Under the pieces are notes generated by a model, which saw only the letters and a list, made by a program, of their open reading frames with translations, was not told the origin of the DNA and ran no database searches. The translations under genes and the position numbers were made by a program. Shown in pieces: positions 1-7,938 of a stretch of DNA of 7,938 nucleotides. The stretch comes from Terriglobia bacterium (lineage in GTDB: Bacteria; Acidobacteriota; Terriglobia; UBA7540), in assembly GCA_030040515.1 (NCBI GenBank), contig JASHTO010000425.1, forward strand, positions 1 through 7,938, read 5' to 3'. Position 1 is the stretch's first letter, and each line of letters starts with the position of its first letter.

Positions 1-239
1 TTCTGGTACATCGATTCGAGCGGCTGAAGATAACCCTCCGACGAACCCGCTGGCCGGTAGAAAGCACAAAACGAGCAGTATTCCGTGCAGATATTGGTGT
101 AATTGATGTTGCGGTCGATCTGGTAGGTGACTATGTTGCCGGGATGTAAGCGCTTGCGAACTTTGTCCGCTTCCCTGCCGATGCCGAGAAGATCATCGGA
201 GCGCAGCAGGTCGCAAGCCTGGGCATTGGTAAGTGACAT
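1..239 (-). CDS. mqnC: Cyclic dehypoxanthine futalosine synthase MqnC, N-terminal part (cut by window edge)
   Basis: Radical SAM enzyme of the futalosine menaquinone pathway; it cyclises dehypoxanthine futalosine to the cyclic form in the cytoplasm. Only the first 79 codons lie in the window and the gene runs off the left edge. The translation contains NINYTNICTEYCSFCAFYR. Cys51, Cys55 and Cys58 form the CxxxCxxC motif that binds the [4Fe-4S] cluster and SAM, and the IDRNINYTN lead-in is typical of MqnC rather than its paralogue MqnE (NRHINPTN type). The start is well fixed: ATG at 239 is preceded in frame by only two codons before a TGA (246-248), and a GGGA ribosome-binding site lies 9 nt upstream. 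It follows mqnA by 38 bp on the same strand, so co-transcription is likely. The family assignment is recalled from motifs, not searched. Confidence 0.93.
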   Translation of the reverse strand, partial: MSLTNAQACDLLRSDDLLGIGREADKVRKRLHPGNIVTYQIDRNINYTNICTEYCSFCAFYRPAGSSEGYLQPLESMYQ

Positions 240-277
240 ACAGATTCATCCCGAGCAAAGAGGGCGAAGCGGCAGGT

Positions 278-1069
278 TCACGCAAAGTAGAGCTCGCGCT
301 CAGCGGGAATAATTCCTGACTCATGCGCAAGCTTATAAAACATCCGCAAGCCCTTGCGATTCTCCTCATCCAAAGAATAATCCACATTCTGGGTCAAGTA
401 AACCTTCACGGCCTCGGGCGTCAGGCCCAGTTTGGGAGCGTATTCCGCCGCGATGTCGTCAAGGTGGGCGAGGCCGAAGGCGAGCGAAGCGGCAAATTCC
501 GGCTGGCGCTTCGAGAGGTTACGATCGTCGTGCCCCACCCAGAGTGCGAAGACGAAGGGAAGGCCGGTCAGGCGCTTCCACTCCGCACCCAGATCGTAAA
601 CCTCCGCCACCGGTCCGTTAAAAGTCAGCGCCACATCTCCAATCACCAGCGCCGCGTCCGCGCGTTCCAGCATCTTGTCGGGACGCGGAGCATGCGGCGT
701 GACGGTGATCCACTTGGAATAAAATTTGCGCATCAGGATGCGCAGCAGGGCCGCGGAAGTGCGCGAGGAATTGTCCGTGGCCACGGTTGAAATCTTGGCG
801 AAGGGCACCTTGCTCAGCAGCAGCACGCTTTTGACTTCGTTCTTGGCGGCGATGGACATGCCGGTGAGGATTTGCACTTTGTCGAGCCGCTGGTATTCAA
901 TGGAGGGAATGATGCCCGCATCCACCTGGCGCACGCGCAGGGCGTCCGCGCAGGCGGCCGGAGTGTTGAACTGCATTTCAAACATTCCCTTTTGCTCACC
1001 GTGCAACATGCCCCAAACCAGGGGCGCGGTGTTGAGATATTGCACGACCGATATTTTGAATCCGGGCAT
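278..1069 (-). CDS. mqnA: Chorismate dehydratase MqnA
   Basis: First committed enzyme of the futalosine menaquinone pathway; it dehydrates chorismate to 3-[(1-carboxyvinyl)oxy]benzoate. The family has a periplasmic-binding-protein-like fold but acts in the cytoplasm. The product is 263 residues, normal for the family, with no signal peptide. Visible family motifs are VQYLNTAPL (9-17), VDAGIIPSIEY (49-59), DNSSRTSAALLRIL (99-112), ALVIGDVAL (140-148) and YDLGAEWKRLTGLPFVFALW (158-177), the last being the usual MqnA/MqnD-type signature. ATG at 1069 is the only plausible start, because the upstream frame is closed by TAA at 1097-1099. Its ribosome-binding site is weak. mqnC follows at 38 bp. The other pathway genes (mqnB, mqnD, mqnE) are not in the window. 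Confidence 0.95.
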   Translation of the reverse strand: MPGFKISVVQYLNTAPLVWGMLHGEQKGMFEMQFNTPAACADALRVRQVDAGIIPSIEYQRLDKVQILTGMSIAAKNEVKSVLLLSKVPFAKISTVATDNSSRTSAALLRILMRKFYSKWITVTPHAPRPDKMLERADAALVIGDVALTFNGPVAEVYDLGAEWKRLTGLPFVFALWVGHDDRNLSKRQPEFAASLAFGLAHLDDIAAEYAPKLGLTPEAVKVYLTQNVDYSLDEENRKGLRMFYKLAHESGIIPAERELYFA

Positions 1070-1093
1070 AGATAATTTTGGGACCGAAAGATC

Positions 1094-1099
1094 ATTTTA
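1094..1099 (-). promoter_or_regulatory. Possible -10 element upstream of mqnA (weak)
   Basis: The 121-bp gap between the secreted-protein gene and mqnA (1070-1190) contains an A/T-rich patch with TAAAAT on the minus strand, about 25 nt before the mqnA start. No convincing -35 hexamer lies 16-18 nt further upstream. I see no strong terminator hairpin in the gap, only a short GCC-TTC-GGC element near 1175-1185. mqnA could therefore be read from its own weak promoter or by read-through from the gene upstream. Confidence 0.2.
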
Positions 1100-1190
1100 A
1101 CTCGAATTGGAAATTTCGTGGGGAGACATGGTGGCGGCTTGGATTCGCGTCAGGCGTGCGCGCCCCTGCCTCTGCCGAAGGCCCGAAATC

Positions 1191-2279
1191 CTAGGGATGT
1201 GGCGCGGCTTGCTGAACAGCCTCGATGACATCGTCCGTTCCGCCCGCAGCGCGAATGGCGTTCAGGTCGTCGGAATTGGGTGAAAACTTGATGCCGCGTT
1301 CCTTCACCAGCTCCTGAACTCGCGTGGGCGGCACTCCGCCCTGAAGCAGGCTTATTATCTCATCCCGGCTCAGCGCTTTCGGATTCACGGCGGCGGCCTT
1401 GGGCTGGTATTGAATGGTGAGGTCGAGACGCGTTTCCTCTCTTGCCGTGTTCGCAGCCGCGATCTGGATGCGATTGCTTCCCGCCTGCAACGGCAACGGA
1501 TCGGACCAGAATTCCGCTGCCTGCGCATTTTGCGGTCGCATATTCACCGGTGACCCATTGATCTCCACAACCGGGATACCGGTGGTATCCATGGCCACGC
1601 CGCGGATGACCACGGTTTTTTGGTCCCACGTGAGCGTGGCATTCTCGGCGGCGCCGTCGGGCGAGGAAAGCACAATCGTAGGTGGCGGAGGCGGCGCCTC
1701 GGGCTTGGGCGGCGGTGGAGCGGGCGCCGGCTGAACGACCACCTGAGCCGGTGGGGGCGCCGGAGGCCTTACTAACGCCATCACGCCGTCAAAATTCATC
1801 AGCGTCTTGTAAATCGATGTTGTCCCCAGGGTCTCGTGGTTGGCAGCCGTCATCGCCCCCGGGGCCGTGTGAATGCTCCCCCAGCGGTCCGGCTCGAGAT
1901 AAGTCAGAATCTGGTCCTTTTTTCCCGTTTTGAAGGTGAGCACGGATTGCCTATAATCCAGCTCATTGATGGAAAGCCGCGGGACGTCAAAATCGTGATC
2001 GGATTTACGCGTCGGCTGGACCACGGTGTAGCGAATGGTTGAGTTGCTGATGTCCAACCAGCCATAGGTGATGGTAAAGACCGAGCCCGGCATGCTCATC
2101 ACCGGGAAGCGCAAGGTGGGATTCGTTCCCTCATTTACAAGCGTGGGACGAACAATGTTGGTCAGGTCAGTATCGATGCCCTTCTTGGTCTTCGCCTGCC
2201 CTACCACCGGCAGGCACAGCAAAGCAGACAAAAGGAACGCGGCACGCCATCCGCCCCCACCCCAAACTTCGGGACTCAT
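1191..2279 (-). CDS. Secreted uncharacterised protein: Pro-rich linker, Ig-like domain, acidobacterial C-terminal helical module
   Basis: Function unknown; 362 residues. A signal peptide is visible: Arg12, a hydrophobic core at about 13-27 and a GQA|K cleavage site after residue 29, with no lipobox. Residues 30-170 form a beta-rich, aromatic domain I do not recognise. Residues 172-200 are a proline/alanine-rich linker. Residues 201-291 look like an Ig-like (glucodextranase-B type) beta-sandwich, with VVIRGVAMDTTGIPVVEING followed by a Trp and LQAGSNRIQIAAAN. Residues 302-357 are a helical module starting LSRDEIISLLQGGVPP, which I recall repeatedly from acidobacterial proteins. The start is moved from the longest frame (TTG at 2366) to ATG 2279, because AAGGAGG sits 10 nt before it and the signal peptide then lies at the N-terminus. 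A role in the envelope or in protein binding is an inference only. Confidence 0.85.
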   Translation of the reverse strand: MSPEVWGGGGWRAAFLLSALLCLPVVGQAKTKKGIDTDLTNIVRPTLVNEGTNPTLRFPVMSMPGSVFTITYGWLDISNSTIRYTVVQPTRKSDHDFDVPRLSINELDYRQSVLTFKTGKKDQILTYLEPDRWGSIHTAPGAMTAANHETLGTTSIYKTLMNFDGVMALVRPPAPPPAQVVVQPAPAPPPPKPEAPPPPPTIVLSSPDGAAENATLTWDQKTVVIRGVAMDTTGIPVVEINGSPVNMRPQNAQAAEFWSDPLPLQAGSNRIQIAAANTAREETRLDLTIQYQPKAAAVNPKALSRDEIISLLQGGVPPTRVQELVKERGIKFSPNSDDLNAIRAAGGTDDVIEAVQQAAPHP

Positions 2280-2289
2280 AAGAAAACGT

Positions 2290-2296
2290 CCTCCTT
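2290..2296 (-). promoter_or_regulatory. Strong Shine-Dalgarno site deciding the secreted-protein start
   Basis: Reading the minus strand, AAGGAGG is followed by 10 nt and then ATG at 2279. It is among the best ribosome-binding sites in the window. It argues against the 29-codon N-terminal extension that would begin at a TTG (2366), which would fall almost on the predicted transcription start. Confidence 0.8.
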
Positions 2297-2353
2297 GCCG
2301 TGCGGCTGAATAATCAACCCCATCAAGGAACCTAGCATCCCCATCGCCGACCC

Positions 2354-2366
2354 TTGAAAGGTTCAA
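2354..2366. repeat. Short palindrome at the predicted transcription start (operator candidate)
   Basis: TTGAA-AGG-TTCAA is a perfect 5-bp inverted repeat with a 3-bp centre. It lies just downstream of the predicted +1 of the secreted-protein promoter. The octamer TTGAAAGG (2354-2361) also recurs in inverted orientation as CCTTTCAA at 2397-2404, where it overlaps the -35 element. The placement resembles a repressor site, but the arms are short and could occur by chance. Confidence 0.3.
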
Positions 2367-2375
2367 CCCTCGGCA

Positions 2376-2404
2376 ATTATTTTACAGGCAATGGGGCCTT
2401 TCAA
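2376..2404 (-). promoter_or_regulatory. Sigma70-like promoter for the secreted-protein gene
   Basis: On the minus strand, TTGAAA (2404-2399; 5 of 6 to TTGACA) is separated by exactly 17 nt from AATAAT (2381-2376; 5 of 6 to TATAAT). Transcription would start near 2367-2370, giving a leader of about 90 nt before ATG 2279. The elements are seen directly; promoter activity is inferred. Confidence 0.5.
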
Positions 2405-2583
2405 TGGACCTAAAGTACTAAGTTCTAATTACTTGCGACTTGAATTTGTCGAGTTGGCCGGACACCTTGCTCCTGAGTCGCCGGTTATTGGCTAAACGGC
2501 GCACTCGCTGCGGGAAATTCCACTATGCAACAAAGAGGAATCCGGTGCCGGCATCCGCTATGATAAGGTTGGAAAGACGCGAA

Positions 2584-3717
2584 ATGAGCGAGACACTTCC
2601 ATTCTGGGTTGCCTTGACGCGAATCGAGGGGTTAGGCGTCCGCGGATGCCACAAGCTGATCGAGCACTTCGGTTCACCCCAGGGCGCCTATGGGGCGTCT
2701 CTCACTGAACTCGAGAGTTCCGGAATTCCCGTGCGGGCGGCACAGGCGATCTTCGCGCAATCCGCCTTGCAGGACGCGGAGAAGGAACTGGAGAAGGCGG
2801 AAAAGGCCGGCTGCCGGCTGGTTTCCCTGGAGAGCGAGGAGTACCCACCGCTTCTTAAGCAGATTCCCGACGCGCCGCTCGTTCTTTATGTGCGTGGCGA
2901 CGCGAAAGTCCTGTCGCAGTTCGCCGTGGCCATGGTGGGAACGCGGAAGCCCAGCGCCTACGGTAGTTCCGTGGCGCATCGCCTGGCGCACGATCTGGCC
3001 GAGCGGCAACTGCTGGTGGTGAGCGGTCTGGCGCGCGGCATCGATTCCGCCTCGCACCGCGGTGCTCTTGAAGCGAAGGGCAAGACAGTGGCCGTGCTCG
3101 GTTCCGGCATCGACGTCATCTATCCCCGGGAGAACAAGCGACTGGCGGATGAAATCGCGAAGTCGGGCGCGGTGATGACCGAGTTTCCGATGGGCACGGG
3201 GCCGACTCCGGAGAATTTCCCCATCCGCAACCGCATCATCAGCGGGCTTTCGCTCGGCGTGATCGTTGTGGAGGCCGCGGAGTACAGCGGCTCGCTGATT
3301 ACGGCGCGCCTGGCGGTGGACCAGAATCGCGAGGTCTTTGCCGTGCCGGGCAATATTACCTCCCCACAAAGCTTCGGTCCGAATCATCTGCTGAAGCAGG
3401 GCGCGAAGCTGGTGGACCAGTGGATGGACGTGATCGAGGAATTTCCGGCGGAGGTGCGAATGCAACTTCTGCCGCCGGCCGAGGCATCGGATGGAGGGCC
3501 GCTGAGCGCACAATCCGCCACGCTCTTTTCCGCCTCGTTGACGCCGGAACAGCAAGCTGTGTTTGAGGTTCTGCGGGCGGACCAGGCGATTTTTGTGGAC
3601 GAAATTGTAAGCGCCGCGAAGACCCCCCACCCGCGGGTTCTGGCGGCGCTTTTGGAATTGGAAATGAACGGACTTATCCGGCAGTTGCCGGGAAAAAACT
3701 TTATCCGTAAACTGTAG
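2584..3717 (+). CDS. dprA: DNA-processing protein DprA (Smf)
   Basis: Binds incoming single-stranded DNA and loads RecA in natural transformation; it is widespread also in bacteria not known to be competent. The product is 377 residues and full length. An N-terminal helix-hairpin-helix-like region (ALTRIEGLGVRGCHKLIEHFG, about 10-30) precedes a Rossmann-like core. Core motifs are MVGTRKPSAYG (117-127), VSGLARGIDSASHRGAL (146-162), VLGSGIDVIYP (171-181), FPIRNRIISGLS (212-223) and SGSLITARLAVDQNREVFAVPG (235-256). A C-terminal winged-helix-like segment spans about 320-377 (VDEIVSAAKTPHPRVLAALLELEMNGLIRQLPG). ATG 2584 is chosen because the family starts with a short segment before W-x-AL and GGAAAG lies 7 nt upstream; the frame stays open back to a TTG at 2440 without family-like sequence. 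topA follows 167 bp downstream. Confidence 0.96.
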   Translation: MSETLPFWVALTRIEGLGVRGCHKLIEHFGSPQGAYGASLTELESSGIPVRAAQAIFAQSALQDAEKELEKAEKAGCRLVSLESEEYPPLLKQIPDAPLVLYVRGDAKVLSQFAVAMVGTRKPSAYGSSVAHRLAHDLAERQLLVVSGLARGIDSASHRGALEAKGKTVAVLGSGIDVIYPRENKRLADEIAKSGAVMTEFPMGTGPTPENFPIRNRIISGLSLGVIVVEAAEYSGSLITARLAVDQNREVFAVPGNITSPQSFGPNHLLKQGAKLVDQWMDVIEEFPAEVRMQLLPPAEASDGGPLSAQSATLFSASLTPEQQAVFEVLRADQAIFVDEIVSAAKTPHPRVLAALLELEMNGLIRQLPGKNFIRKL

Positions 3718-3884
3718 CCAGGTGAATCCTCAGGGCAGGGCCGTGAATCAGATGTTCGGCATACGGGGTGGCATCTCAAGGCAAGGAGGCAAGTGATCAG
3801 TCATCGGTTGAGGACATATTCGTTCAAAAAGGATGGCCTTCAACAAATGAGATTCTGTCTACTGAAAACTGAGAACTTCAGATT
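3718..3884 (+). other. dprA-topA intergenic region
   Basis: This 167-bp spacer has lower G+C than its neighbours. It shows no convincing terminator: the best pairings are the 5-bp AGATG/CATCT with a long loop and a weak CCGT/ACGG. No clear promoter is seen either; TCTACT near 3857 is only a poor -10. A near-repeat (ACTGAAA/ACTGAGA) lies just before topA at 3861-3874. The main visible element is the AAGGAGG site at 3783-3789 with the short frame described separately. Confidence 0.5.

Positions 3885-3888
<4 letters not shown>
3793..3888 (+). CDS. Putative 31-codon leader ORF overlapping the topA start
   Basis: A GTG at 3793 follows a perfect AAGGAGG (3783-3789) by 3 nt. It opens a 31-codon frame reading MISHRLRTYSFKKDGLQQ... 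and ending ...LLKTENFRL. Its TGA (3886-3888) overlaps the topA ATG (3885-3887) as ATGA, the arrangement typical of translational coupling. topA itself has only a weak ribosome-binding site, so ribosomes ending here could re-initiate at topA. Against this, the SD-to-start spacing is shorter than usual, the start is GTG, and the peptide resembles nothing I know. It could be chance. Confidence 0.3.
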
Positions 3889-6305
<2,417 letters not shown>

Positions 6306-6323
6306 TGCAGCCGCGAATTGCGA

Positions 6324-6788
6324 CTATTCTCCCTTGACAGTATGGAAACCCTTCGCCGTCCAATCGTCGTAAAACCTCTGTGGGATTTCCAGCAGCTTGA
6401 GATTCGTGAATCCCATTTCCTTCAGCGCGCGGAAGGCGGGGCGAATGTTGGGGCAATGGTCCCACGGGCAGCAGCCGCAGTAGATGACAATCTGCTGGTT
6501 ACGGGGGAGATGGGCGACGAGCTTCTTCAGCGCCGCAAGGCCTTCAGGCTGTGATGCCGGGCCGGCGTATTTTGAACCCGGAATGTGGCCCATTCTGTAC
6601 ATCACACCAAAACCCACCTGAATCAGCGTGATCTTCCCTGCGTTCACCTCGGCGAGTTGGTGATTCAGTTCCGAAGCGGAAATCAGGTCAGCAGGACTCC
6701 AGGGCGATGATGTGTCCGCAGCCGTTGCGGCAACACTGAGGAGCAAGAGCAAGATCGAAGCGGATAGAAGTCTGCGTAATGATGGCAT
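6324..6788 (-). CDS. Exported rhodanese-like domain protein with a Cys-rich loop
   Basis: 154 residues, probably periplasmic. A signal peptide is visible: RR at 5-6, a Leu-rich core at 7-19, and cleavage in the ATAA/DT region near residue 23-24. The rest is one rhodanese-like fold: LIQVGFGVMYRMGHIPGSKY (55-74) matches the DVR...GHIPGA segment and IVIYCGCCPWDHCPN (100-114) the active-site strand and loop. The usual Asp-x-Arg is absent (QVG), and the normal short CxxxxR loop is replaced by a longer one with Cys104, Cys106, Cys107 and Cys112. Sulfur transfer, thiol redox chemistry or metal binding are all possible; the substrate is unknown. The start is ATG 6788, not ATG 6794, because GGGAGG (6802-6797) is 8 nt from the former and only 2 nt from the latter. 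It lies 27 bp after the kinase gene, so co-transcription is likely. Confidence 0.85.
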   Translation of the reverse strand: MPSLRRLLSASILLLLLSVAATAADTSSPWSPADLISASELNHQLAEVNAGKITLIQVGFGVMYRMGHIPGSKYAGPASQPEGLAALKKLVAHLPRNQQIVIYCGCCPWDHCPNIRPAFRALKEMGFTNLKLLEIPQRFYDDWTAKGFHTVKGE

Positions 6789-6796
6789 GGCCATTT

Positions 6797-6802
6797 CCTC
6801 CC
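6797..6802 (-). promoter_or_regulatory. Shine-Dalgarno site deciding the rhodanese start
   Basis: GGGAGG on the minus strand lies in the 27-bp gap after the kinase stop codon. Two in-frame ATGs follow, at 6794 and 6788. The spacing (2 versus 8 nt) favours the second. Confidence 0.7.
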
Positions 6803-6815
6803 ATCGATTCCGGCG

Positions 6816-7745
6816 TCAGGGTTTTCGCCCGGCCATCGCACGCGCCAGCCAGAGCGCGCCCTCCACGGGCGGACGTTTGAGCAACTCCAGGCGGGCGCGG
6901 GGAGCGGCGCGGCGAAGATAACGCGCGAAGGCACGGCGAATCAGCTCGCTCGATTGGAGCACGCCACCCGAAAGGACCACCGGCGTTGCGCGGCGCGTCC
7001 AGCCGGCTCGCTTGAGCAGGGCGATGGCCAGGCTGGCCAGATCGCGTGCCGCATCATCGCACAAACGGCACGCCACGGCGTCTCCCTCGGTCGCGGCTTT
7101 CATCACCAGCGGGAAGAGCGCGGCAATCTGCTGCTGGTCGATGCGCTTCGTCGTAACCGCCGCGATGTCACGCAGCCCCCAATGCCGGCAGATTCGCTTG
7201 ACCAGAACCGTCTGCGGCCCACGGCCGTCGAAGGAGCGCAGCGCCGCGGCCACGGCCTTGCGTCCCAGGTCGTAACCCGAGCCGTGATCGTCAAAGGGAA
7301 TCCCCCAGCCCCCGGCGCGCATGACGTTGCCACGATGATCGCGTGCGAAGGCGATGGAGCCCGTTCCGGCAACCACCACGATGCCCGGAGCGTCCCGCAC
7401 GGCTGCGGCCAGCGCGATGGCGGCGTCAGAGAGCAGCAGATGGTGTTGGGCGGGAATTTGCCGGCGCAACCAGGCCAGGAGCCTGCGCTGAACCACCCGA
7501 CGGTCCACCCCGGCGACCCCGGCGCATACGGCGTGCAGAATCGACTGCGCGGCGCTGCGAGAAATGCCGGCATCGCGCAAGCAGGCGCGAAACACTTTCA
7601 GGATTTCGCGCTCGGCGGCGTGAAAGCCCACTTTGAGCGGATTGGAAGGACCCGACTCAGCGCGCCCCAGAACCTTGCCATCGCCATCGGCCAGCCATGC
7701 CGCAGTGCGCGTGCCGCCGCCGTCAATTCCCAGGCAACAACCCAT
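6816..7745 (-). CDS. BadF/BadG/BcrA/BcrD-type ATPase, probable N-acetylglucosamine kinase-like sugar kinase
   Basis: A sugar kinase of the ASKHA superfamily; the likely reaction is ATP-dependent phosphorylation of an amino sugar such as N-acetylglucosamine, in the cytoplasm. The product is 309 residues, close to the usual 290-340. Motifs in order are GIDGGGTRTAAWLAD (6-20, phosphate-1), LLLSDAAIALAAA (103-115, with Asp107 as probable catalytic base), GIVVVAGTGSIAFARD (121-136, phosphate-2), GGWGIPFDDHGSGYDLGRKA (145-164) and PVVLSGGVL (255-263, adenosine). In NAGK relatives the segment before GSGY is usually GDE; here it is DDH. ATG 7745 is used because GIDGGGT follows at once; a TTG at 7775 would overlap the upstream gene. 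The ribosome-binding site is poor (AAGGAA, 13 nt away) and the start lies 10 bp after the upstream stop, suggesting translational coupling. Substrate specificity cannot be read from sequence. Confidence 0.88.
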   Translation of the reverse strand: MGCCLGIDGGGTRTAAWLADGDGKVLGRAESGPSNPLKVGFHAAEREILKVFRACLRDAGISRSAAQSILHAVCAGVAGVDRRVVQRRLLAWLRRQIPAQHHLLLSDAAIALAAAVRDAPGIVVVAGTGSIAFARDHRGNVMRAGGWGIPFDDHGSGYDLGRKAVAAALRSFDGRGPQTVLVKRICRHWGLRDIAAVTTKRIDQQQIAALFPLVMKAATEGDAVACRLCDDAARDLASLAIALLKRAGWTRRATPVVLSGGVLQSSELIRRAFARYLRRAAPRARLELLKRPPVEGALWLARAMAGRKP

Positions 7746-7755
7746 GAGGATCGAT

Positions 7756-7938
7756 TCATTCCTTGGCCGAGACAACCTGCAGGACTTCGTCCATGGTGGT
7801 CCAGCCGTTCTGGAGCAGCCAAACGCTGTAGTCCTTCAGCGTTTTCATGCCGTGCTTGATGGCCATTTCGGAGATGGCTTCGGCACTTCCCCCGCCCGCC
7901 ACCAGCCGCCGCAGTTCCGCGTTCATGCGCAGCACTTC
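7756..7938 (-). CDS. GspE/PilB-family secretion or pilus ATPase, C-terminal 60 residues (cut by window edge)
   Basis: The last 60 codons of a gene entering from the right edge; it reads EVLRMNAELRRLVAGGGSAE at its visible start and ends ...WTTMDEVLQVVSAKE before TGA (7758-7756). The order of features matches the C-terminus of type II secretion/type IV pilus hexameric ATPases: EVL, a helix with E-L-R-x-L-V, a small Gly-rich turn, an A-x-x-x-G-M-x-T-L helix, and a closing T-x-x-EVL-x-V. The Walker motifs lie outside the window, so GspE cannot be separated from PilB. It is followed after 10 bp by the kinase gene on the same strand. Confidence 0.75.
   Translation of the reverse strand, partial: EVLRMNAELRRLVAGGGSAEAISEMAIKHGMKTLKDYSVWLLQNGWTTMDEVLQVVSAKE

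Noticed and set aside
814..1095. 93-codon frame starting at ATG 1095 inside mqnA
   Set aside because: It overlaps mqnA on the same strand in another frame, is Cys/Ser/Pro-rich without motifs, and mqnA is unambiguous.
2280..2366. N-terminal extension of the secreted protein from a TTG
   Set aside because: The TTG falls at the predicted transcription start and has no ribosome-binding site. The extension would also place the signal peptide about 40 residues inside the protein.
2440..2583. 48-codon extension of dprA from a TTG
   Set aside because: The sequence is not DprA-like and the start is weak, whereas ATG 2584 has a spaced GGAAAG and gives the normal N-terminus.
2674..3630. 318-codon open frame antisense to dprA
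   Set aside because: It lies wholly inside the well-supported dprA. The translation is Arg/His-rich with no domain, the usual result of complementary-strand codon bias.
3738..3780. Possible terminator hairpin after dprA
   Set aside because: The best stems are 4-5 bp with long loops and no T-tract follows, so an intrinsic terminator is not supported.
7746..7775. Kinase start at TTG 7775
   Set aside because: It would add 10 residues before the GIDGGGT motif, which in this family lies close to the N-terminus, and would overlap the ATPase gene; ATG 7745 fits better.
6954..7859. 301-codon plus-strand frame opposite the sugar kinase
   Set aside because: It lies across the kinase and the ATPase tail, both of which carry conserved motifs. 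The translation shows no family features.

Overview
The window is a compact chromosomal stretch of roughly 60% G+C with no mobile elements, RNA genes or CRISPR. The gene content points to an Acidobacteriota-type bacterium. The evidence is a futalosine-pathway menaquinone gene pair, a secreted protein with a C-terminal helical module (LSRDEIISLLQGGVPP...) that I associate with acidobacterial genomes, and a noncanonical exported rhodanese. The taxonomic call is an inference from remembered families, not a search result.

Layout, left to right. On the minus strand, mqnA (chorismate dehydratase, 278-1069) is followed 38 bp downstream by the 5' part of mqnC (radical SAM cyclase, 1-239, cut by the window edge). 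Upstream of them on the same strand is an uncharacterised secreted protein of 362 residues (1191-2279), with a strong Shine-Dalgarno site and a good sigma70-like promoter (2376-2404). Divergent from it on the plus strand are dprA (2584-3717) and topA (3885-6305). The 167 bp between those two carries a possible 31-codon leader ORF whose stop overlaps the topA start. Converging on topA from the right is a minus-strand run of three genes: the last 60 residues of a GspE/PilB-type secretion ATPase (7756-7938), a BadF/NAGK-type sugar kinase (6816-7745), and an exported rhodanese-like protein (6324-6788).

How the genes fit together. mqnA and mqnC act in the same menaquinone pathway and are probably co-transcribed. 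dprA-topA is a frequent bacterial neighbour pair (DNA uptake or RecA loading, and supercoiling control). The ATPase-kinase-rhodanese run has gaps of 10 and 27 bp and looks like one transcript, but I see no shared pathway. Several starts had to be moved inward from the longest reading frame on ribosome-binding-site grounds (the secreted protein, dprA, the kinase and the rhodanese).

Most of the window is housekeeping. I do not see a clearly novel multi-gene system. The best second-look items are the Cys-rich rhodanese-like active-site loop, the uncharacterised secreted protein with its palindromic promoter region, and the putative topA leader ORF.
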